Origin: Brachybacterium sp. P6-10-X1 | GTDB lineage: Bacteria > Actinomycetota > Actinomycetes > Actinomycetales > Dermabacteraceae | Assembly (NCBI RefSeq): GCF_001969445.1 | Contig: NZ_CP017297.1 | Coordinates: forward strand, 496,001 to 560,000 | Direction of reading: 5' to 3' | DNA length: 64,000 nucleotides | In this document: positions 59,321 through 64,000 of the stretch, in pieces | Position numbering within the stretch: position 1 is the first letter of the stretch | Layout of the letters: the number at the start of each line of letters is the position of its first letter | Notes under the pieces: model-generated | What the model was told of the DNA's origin: nothing | The model's database searches: none | Seen by the model: only the letters and a program-made list of their open reading frames with translations | Position numbers and translations under genes: made by a program

Positions 59321-60079
59321 TTATCCCCGGTTCGGACCGGTGCGCAGCTCACCACTGGTCACGAGATGATCGGCCACCTTCGCCAGCTGGGTGTTGGTCC
59401 GGTTGCTGGCCTCGGTCAACAGGAAGAACGCCTGCTGCGGGGTGATCTTGTAGCGCTCCATGAGGATGCCTTTGGCCTGACCGATGGCGTCGCGGCTGGC
59501 GATGGCCTCTTCGAGCTGGGCGTTGCGTCGCGAATCCGCGAACGCCACGGCCGCATGCGCCGCCACCAGCAGGCCCACGTGCTCGGACTCATCGTCGAAG
59601 ACATGGGGGCGTCGGGAGAACAGGTTCAGCGCTCCGAGGTTCTCGTCCTCGACGAACAGCTGGAAGGCCAGCATGCCGCGCACGTCGGTCTCGGCCATGG
59701 CCCGCCGCACGAACGCCGGCCACCGTTGCTCGGTCTCCAGGTCGGGGATCCGAACCGTCGTGTGCTCGTAGACAGCAGACAGACACGGCCCCTCGCCCTC
59801 TTCCGTCTGGATCGCGTCGACTCTGCTGGGCAGCTCACTGGTGGGAACCTGCGCGGTGACCGTCTTTCGCCCCAGCACGATGCTGATCGACCCTTCCTCG
59901 ACCCCCGGGATCATCTCCACTGCCGAGCGAACCATCGCCTCCAACGTGTCTTCTGGATCCTGCTGCTGCAGCTCACGCGCCAGATCAGCCAGCGCAATAG
60001 CCAGTTCGTCCTGACCAGACCACTGACCCTCATTGTGTGTCGACCGTTGCTCGTGGCCGGCCTCGCTCCGAGCCTGCAT
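59321..60079 (-). CDS. GAF-ANTAR regulator 3
   Basis: A 252-residue regulator of the same class as the two at 56-57.6 kb but transcribed on its own. A His/Gln-rich start (ARSEAGHEQRSTHNEGQW) precedes a GAF domain (GSISIVLGRKTVTAQVPTSE, EEGEGPCLSAVYEHTTVRIP). The ANTAR domain shows RDAIGQAKGILMERYKITPQ and AFFLLTEASNRTNTQLAKVA, the most canonical of the three. About 245 bases of gene-poor sequence separate it from the next gene. Confidence 0.9.
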   Translation of the reverse strand: MQARSEAGHEQRSTHNEGQWSGQDELAIALADLARELQQQDPEDTLEAMVRSAVEMIPGVEEGSISIVLGRKTVTAQVPTSELPSRVDAIQTEEGEGPCLSAVYEHTTVRIPDLETEQRWPAFVRRAMAETDVRGMLAFQLFVEDENLGALNLFSRRPHVFDDESEHVGLLVAAHAAVAFADSRRNAQLEEAIASRDAIGQAKGILMERYKITPQQAFFLLTEASNRTNTQLAKVADHLVTSGELRTGPNRG

Positions 60080-60323
60080 GTCACTTTCCTCCTCCTGCTC
60101 GCTGACCAGGACGTCATTGTTTCCCGGCGCCCCTGAGCGGTGCTGCCATGATATGACACAAGCCTTCGTTACGGCCGCGCGGGGCCAGGCCAGGGCGCGA
60201 CCCCGCCTCCAGCTGCCTCGTCCCGAGCTCTTGTCCTCCGGTTGCGCTGCCTCTTGCCCCCACGCGGGGCCCGACAGGCACCCCGAGTACAGTCAGCGCC
60301 ATGCACTGCCCGGGCGCAGTGAC

Positions 60324-60821
60324 TTGAGACGACGAACGAGGAACGCTATCGCAGCGGGACCCAGCACACGCATCGCCAAGGTCGCCCTCGGGTGGGTGCT
60401 GGTCGTGTTCGGGCTGACGGCGCTGGTCCTTCCCGGCCCGGGCCTGCTGGCGCTGTTCGCCGGCATGGTCCTGCTGTCCCAGCAGTACCAGTGGGCCAGG
60501 CGCCGAGTGCAGCCGCTCAAGCGCGCCGCGTTCAAGTCCGCCGCCAACAGCGTGCAGACGACGCCACGGATCCTGGCGAGCCTGCTCGGCATCAGCGCGC
60601 TGATCGGGGCAGGGATCGTGTGGGGCGTCCGCCCGGCCGCACCGAACTGGTGGCCCCTGCCCCAGGGCTGGTGGCTCCTGGGAGGGTGGGGCACCGGCGC
60701 GACACTCATCTTCTCCGGCCTCGTCGCGCTGGCGATTCTGGTCTACAGCTACCGCAGGTTCCGCAATGCCTCCGACCCCGAGGCGGAAGCGACCGGGGCC
60801 GACGATGACCAGTGCACGTGA
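60324..60821 (+). CDS. PGPGW-type transmembrane protein
   Basis: About 165 residues. Two spans in the first half (VALGWVLVVFGLTALVLPGP, GLLALFAGMVLLSQQYQWAR) enclose the PGPG turn that defines the family, and two more follow (SLLGISALIGAGIVWGV, GATLIFSGLVALAILVYS). The function of the family is unknown. The start is uncertain: TTG at 60324 gives a sensible N-terminus, while the nearby ATG at 60301 is out of frame and stops after eight codons. Confidence 0.65.
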   Translation: MRRRTRNAIAAGPSTRIAKVALGWVLVVFGLTALVLPGPGLLALFAGMVLLSQQYQWARRRVQPLKRAAFKSAANSVQTTPRILASLLGISALIGAGIVWGVRPAAPNWWPLPQGWWLLGGWGTGATLIFSGLVALAILVYSYRRFRNASDPEAEATGADDDQCT

Positions 60822-60996
60822 GAACGCAGCTCAGCCTGCGCTGGAATGAGTCACGTCCTCACGGACCATCCCAGGGCCTCGAAGACCTCAACGCTCGCCC
60901 GCACCTGCCTGCGCCCGCCGCCGACGTCGGCTCAGAGCCTCTACCAGACCCGGGATGCTTCAAGCGCGGAACGTCTCTGACACGGTACATCAGGGC

Positions 60997-61801
60997 TCAG
61001 AAGACGGGCTGGCCGCCGGTCACCCCGAGCACCGCTCCGGACACGTAGCTCGCTTCGGCTGGGCTGGCCAGGAACACGAAGGCGGGTGCGCACTCGGCGG
61101 GCTGGCCGGCGCGTCCCAGCGGCGTATTGCCGCCGAAGGCCACGTAATCCTCGCTGGTGCGGGTCGCCCCGTTCAGCGGTGTCCAGATCGGCCCGGGGGG
61201 CGACGGCGTTGACGCAGATGCCTTTCGGGCCCAGGTCCGAGGCGAGGTTGACCGTGACGTTGTTGATGGCGGACTTCGTGGCCGCTTAGTCCATCAGGAT
61301 CACCGATGGGTCGTAGGACTGGATCGAGGAGCAGTTGATGGACGAGGATCCGGGGCGGAGATGCTCCAGGGCTTCCTGGCTGATCCAGAATATCGCCTCC
61401 AGGTTCGTGGTCAGCGTGCGGTGCAGTCACTGCGGGTCGATGCCTGCCAGGCCCTGAGGCTCGGCTCGCCCCCACTGGAAGGCGGCGTGGTTGACCAACA
61501 CGTCGAGTCGCCCGAAGGTCTCGACCGTTCGTCGCACCAGCGAGCGGGTGTGCTGCTGGTCCTGGATGTCGCCGGGTAGCAACATGGGGTCGCGACCCGC
61601 TTCCTCGCCCCACGATGCGGTCTCCTCGGCGTCGAGCTGCTCTTCGGGCAGGTAGGAGATCGCGACGTCGGCCCCCTCTCGGGCATAGGCGATGGCGACA
61701 GCCCGCCTGGCTCCGTCGGTCTCAACCGACAGCAGATGTCGGTGAGTCTCGGCACCACTCCGTTTACTCCCTGTGGTGTTGTCGATCAGTTTCGACACCA
61801 C
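60997..61801 (-). pseudogene. Short-chain dehydrogenase/reductase, multiply inactivated
   Basis: Homology to general-stress-type SDR enzymes runs through two or three frames: RAVAIAYAREGADVAISYLP, GRLDVLVNHAAFQWG, then a TGA after GIDPQ (61427-61429), continuing LTTNLEAIFWISQEALEHLR. A TAA replaces the catalytic Tyr in the YxxxK motif (LMD-stop-AATKSAI). A C-run near 61190-61200 shifts the frame in NAVAPGPIWTPL. The N-terminal glycine motif is also eroded. The end VTGGQPVF and stop are intact. A dead oxidoreductase gene. Confidence 0.88.
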
Positions 61802-61844
61802 CCGTGAGGACTTCGATCCAGGTGGCGGATGGCGCCGGTGACGC

Positions 61845-62342
61845 TCAGCGACGGTTCTGTTTTGTGGGGTCGTTGAGTGCGTCGCGAATTGCTGAGAGCG
61901 CGCTCATCAAGTCGGCCTGCTGCTTTGGCGTGAGAGCGCTCGTGGTGCGGCGTTCGAGTTCGTGCCATGCTGCCTGCGCGCGCGGGACGGCGGCGCGTCC
62001 CTTCCGGGAGAGTTGAACGATCATGGCGCGCTTGTCAGACGGGGACGAGGCCCGGGTGACGAGCCCGGCTCGCTCCATCGCCTGGAGCGTGGCCGTGACG
62101 GTGGAGCGATCGCGGCCCATGTAGTGGACGAGGTCCGTCTGGGGTAAGGGGCCGTGGGCGTCGAGGTATAGCAGCACGATCTCGTGCGGCGACGCGACTC
62201 CTGCTTCGTTGAGGAGCTCGGTGCCTACCCGTGCGTGGGCACGGATGACCTGAAGAAGCAGCGACCCGATAGGGGCGCCTTCGATGCTGGTGCCGACGTG
62301 CGGTCGGGTCTCCGTCGTGGGGTCGTCCGGCAAGCCAGTCAC
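61845..62342 (-). CDS. MarR-family repressor
   Basis: A 165-residue MarR regulator starting at a GTG. The winged helix reads LPQTDLVHYMGRDRSTVTAT, then RASSPSDKRAMIVQLSRKGR as the wing. It is divergent from an MFS exporter, and two palindromes in the 54-base gap, one of them covering the exporter start codon, are its likely operators. It should repress the exporter until a ligand binds. Confidence 0.9.
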   Translation of the reverse strand: MTGLPDDPTTETRPHVGTSIEGAPIGSLLLQVIRAHARVGTELLNEAGVASPHEIVLLYLDAHGPLPQTDLVHYMGRDRSTVTATLQAMERAGLVTRASSPSDKRAMIVQLSRKGRAAVPRAQAAWHELERRTTSALTPKQQADLMSALSAIRDALNDPTKQNRR

Positions 62343-62361
62343 AAGTCACAGGATAGCGGGA

Positions 62362-62405
62362 TTGTTGGCAGGCCAGCAATTTGCTATTCTGTTGGCATGC
62401 CAACA
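62362..62405. promoter_or_regulatory. MFS promoter with two MarR-type operators
   Basis: TTGTTG (62362-62367) and TATTCT (62385-62390) with a 17-base spacer form the exporter promoter. TTGTTGGCAGGCCAGCAA (62362-62379) is a near-perfect inverted repeat over the -35 box. TGTTGGCATGCCAACA (62390-62405) is a perfect 16-base palindrome whose centre is the exporter ATG. The two sites share the TTGGC core. Repressor bound here would block polymerase and the first codons. Confidence 0.8.
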
Positions 62406-63857
62406 ACCCCTGCGGTCGCCGGACGCCTGGACCGAGACCTTTGGCGTCTCATGGGTGTGTTGCTAGTTGGCGCGTCCGTCGCACTGCTGGACACGACGAT
62501 CGTGGCCATCGCGATCGACGACCTGACTCAGGCATTCGGCACGACGGTCCAGACGGCGCAGTGGACTACTACCGGCTACCTGCTCGCGATGGCAGCGGCG
62601 ATCCCGATGATGGGCTGGCTGACCGACCGCTGGGGTGCCCGGCAAGTCTGGCTGGCGACGCTGACTCTGTTCCTGCTCGGCTCGCTGCTGTGCGGGCTCG
62701 CCTGGTCCATCGAGAGCCTGATTGCCGCTCGGGTGGTGCAGGGCCTAGGGGGTGGCCTCATCCTTCCCATGGTCCAGGCCGTCCTTGCCGGTGCTGCCGG
62801 ACCGCAACGGATGGGCAGGGTCATGGGGACGATCGGCATCCCCGGGCAGCTCGCGCCGATCCTCGGCCCCGTGCTGGGTGGATTGATCCTCGGCTCCCTC
62901 GGCTGGCGGTGGATCTTCTGGATCAACATCCCCATCTGCCTGCTCGCGATCGTGTTGGCGCACCGTCACCTGCACGTGAGAGACCATCGAGGTCCGGCAG
63001 GGCTGGAGTGGACCGGTGCATTGCTGATGATCCCGGCGATCGTCACGATCTTGGCCGGCTTGTCGATGATCGAGGGGGTGTCGAGCGCGTCTGCGGGTCC
63101 GGCGGGACTGCTGGTCGTCGGGGTGGTGCTGCTCGCGGGCTTCGTCCTGCACGCCAAGAGCCGCGGCGACCGAGCGATCATCGATCTCAAACTGTTGGGG
63201 TTTCGGTCGTTCCGCGTCGCCGCCCTGCTGATGCTGCTGTCTGGAGCTTGCCTGTACGGCCCGATGCTGCTCCTGCCTCTATTCTACCAACAGGCCCGCG
63301 GCATCCCGGTCTCCGAGGTCGGACTGCTGCTGGCTCCCCAAGGTCTCGGGCTGATGGCCGGGCTCTGGGTGGCGGGACGATCAGCAGATCGCATCGGCCC
63401 ACGAGTCGTGGCACTCGCCGGGACGATCCTGGCCGCTGCTGGCGTCACCGTGTTTGTCATCGCAAGCGACGCATCCCTGTTCGTGCTCTCCGTCGGGTTG
63501 GTGTCGTTGGGGGCCGGGCTCGGTGCGGTCGGGGTTGCGGTCTCGGCGACGAGCTACCGCGATGTCCAGCCCACGGCAATACCTCGGGCAACGAGCCTGC
63601 TCAACATCGTCCAGCGTGTCGGCGCATCCTTCGGCACAGTCGTCGTGGCGAGCATCCTCCACCAGCAGCTCGCCTCGCTCGACGCAACGGCCGGACAGCG
63701 CGCCGTGTACGAAGCGTTCGCCTTCACCTTCGCCTGGACACTAGGCCTCCTTGCCATCGTGCTCTTCCTGGTGTTCTTCCTACCCAACACACCACCAACG
63801 CCGCCCTCCATTGACCGCACGACACCCGAATCGAGGACCGCCACATGCGAGCAGTAG
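62397..63857 (+). CDS. MFS drug exporter (DHA2, EmrB/MdtD type)
   Basis: A 486-residue major facilitator with about 14 spans. The family motifs are present: motif D1-like ALLDTTIVAIAIDDL in span 1, motif A GWLTDRWGARQVW between spans 2 and 3, RVVQGLGGGLILPMVQ (motif B with Arg) in span 4, and GPVLGGLILGSLGWRWIFWI (motif C region) in span 5. It should export small hydrophobic compounds using the proton gradient. It overlaps the oxidoreductase gene by 13 bases, so drug export and reduction may be expressed together. Confidence 0.93.
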   Translation: MPTTPAVAGRLDRDLWRLMGVLLVGASVALLDTTIVAIAIDDLTQAFGTTVQTAQWTTTGYLLAMAAAIPMMGWLTDRWGARQVWLATLTLFLLGSLLCGLAWSIESLIAARVVQGLGGGLILPMVQAVLAGAAGPQRMGRVMGTIGIPGQLAPILGPVLGGLILGSLGWRWIFWINIPICLLAIVLAHRHLHVRDHRGPAGLEWTGALLMIPAIVTILAGLSMIEGVSSASAGPAGLLVVGVVLLAGFVLHAKSRGDRAIIDLKLLGFRSFRVAALLMLLSGACLYGPMLLLPLFYQQARGIPVSEVGLLLAPQGLGLMAGLWVAGRSADRIGPRVVALAGTILAAAGVTVFVIASDASLFVLSVGLVSLGAGLGAVGVAVSATSYRDVQPTAIPRATSLLNIVQRVGASFGTVVVASILHQQLASLDATAGQRAVYEAFAFTFAWTLGLLAIVLFLVFFLPNTPPTPPSIDRTTPESRTATCEQ

Positions 63858-64000
63858 TCGCCGACCACCCCGGAGCCCCACAGGTGCTGCACCCGGTCAC
63901 CCTGCTGGACCCCGATCCCGACGCCGGGCAAGTTCGTGTGAACGTCGAGGTCGCCGCGATCACCTTCGTCGACACCCTGATCCGTGCAGGCAGTCCGGTT
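63845..64000 (+). CDS. Quinone oxidoreductase/zinc-free alcohol dehydrogenase family, 3' end cut
   Basis: The first 52 codons of a medium-chain reductase: RAVVADHPGAPQVLHPVTLL, then QVRVNVEVAAITFVDTLIRA, the standard GroES-like N-terminal domain of NADPH-quinone oxidoreductases. The Cys or Asn that would bind zinc is replaced by the VDTLIRAG pattern seen in the quinone-reductase branch. It overlaps the MFS gene and is probably in the same operon. The window ends inside the gene. Confidence 0.85.
   Translation, partial: MRAVVADHPGAPQVLHPVTLLDPDPDAGQVRVNVEVAAITFVDTLIRAGSPV

Noticed and set aside
60301..60327. ATG at 60301 as start of the PGPGW protein
   Set aside because: It is out of frame with the conserved region and reaches a stop after eight codons.
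50000..64000. Right-hand copy of the tRNA-derived attachment sequence
   Set aside because: I looked for the T-arm and acceptor sequence on both strands by eye and found none; only a search program could exclude a diverged copy.

Overview
The window is high-GC DNA with densely packed, overlapping genes, GTG starts, a cytidylate kinase-Der fusion, Lsr2, an actinobacterial IHF-like protein and GAF-ANTAR regulators. That points to an actinobacterium of the order Micrococcales; a Dermabacteraceae (Brachybacterium-like) genome is my best guess, inferred from gene content only.

Bases 1-25,750 look like core chromosome. A divergent transketolase faces ctaB, which heads a tight run: ctaB (haem O synthase), xerD, a ParA ATPase, rluB, tyrA and the cmk-der fusion. 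A small block follows (TM2 membrane protein, Nudix hydrolase, an unknown protein), then a CUT1-type sugar ABC importer without its own ATPase, a membrane acyltransferase, a two-component system, purU, and an MMPL exporter divergent from a MarR regulator. Last comes a three-gene cluster that resembles ectoine catabolism (DoeD-like aminotransferase, DoeA-like hydrolase, DoeC-like dehydrogenase), closed by a strong hairpin terminator.

Bases about 25,758-52,450 look like an integrated conjugative or plasmid-like element. The left edge carries the 3' end of a tRNA gene (proline-type by its sequence) beside a tyrosine integrase. Inside are a small Xis-type DNA-binding protein, a second tyrosine recombinase, Lsr2, several sigma-70-like proteins, an IHF-like protein, a MinD/ParA-type ATPase with a long acidic arm, and an AT-rich repeat region that may be a replication or transfer origin. 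Further on are a large primase/helicase, a PD-(D/E)XK nuclease, a TcpC-like transfer protein, a VirB4-like ATPase interrupted by a class 3 intein, a SNF2-family helicase and a YefM/YoeB toxin-antitoxin pair. Four operons of the element start right behind one two-part promoter-like motif, GCGTCC-17 bases-GCCCAC, not found before the chromosomal genes I inspected. With the sigma-like proteins this suggests a dedicated transcription circuit. I saw no relaxase, no coupling protein and no right-hand attachment site.

Bases about 52,450-64,000 are accessory DNA with decayed genes: an ArsR-SRPBCC fusion, a frameshifted glycosyltransferase plus an inverted fragment of a second copy, two related STAS proteins, three GAF-ANTAR regulators with a TetR regulator (a stress-signalling cluster), two small membrane proteins, a dead short-chain dehydrogenase, and a MarR/MFS efflux pair whose shared promoter carries two clear palindromes. 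The window ends inside an oxidoreductase gene.
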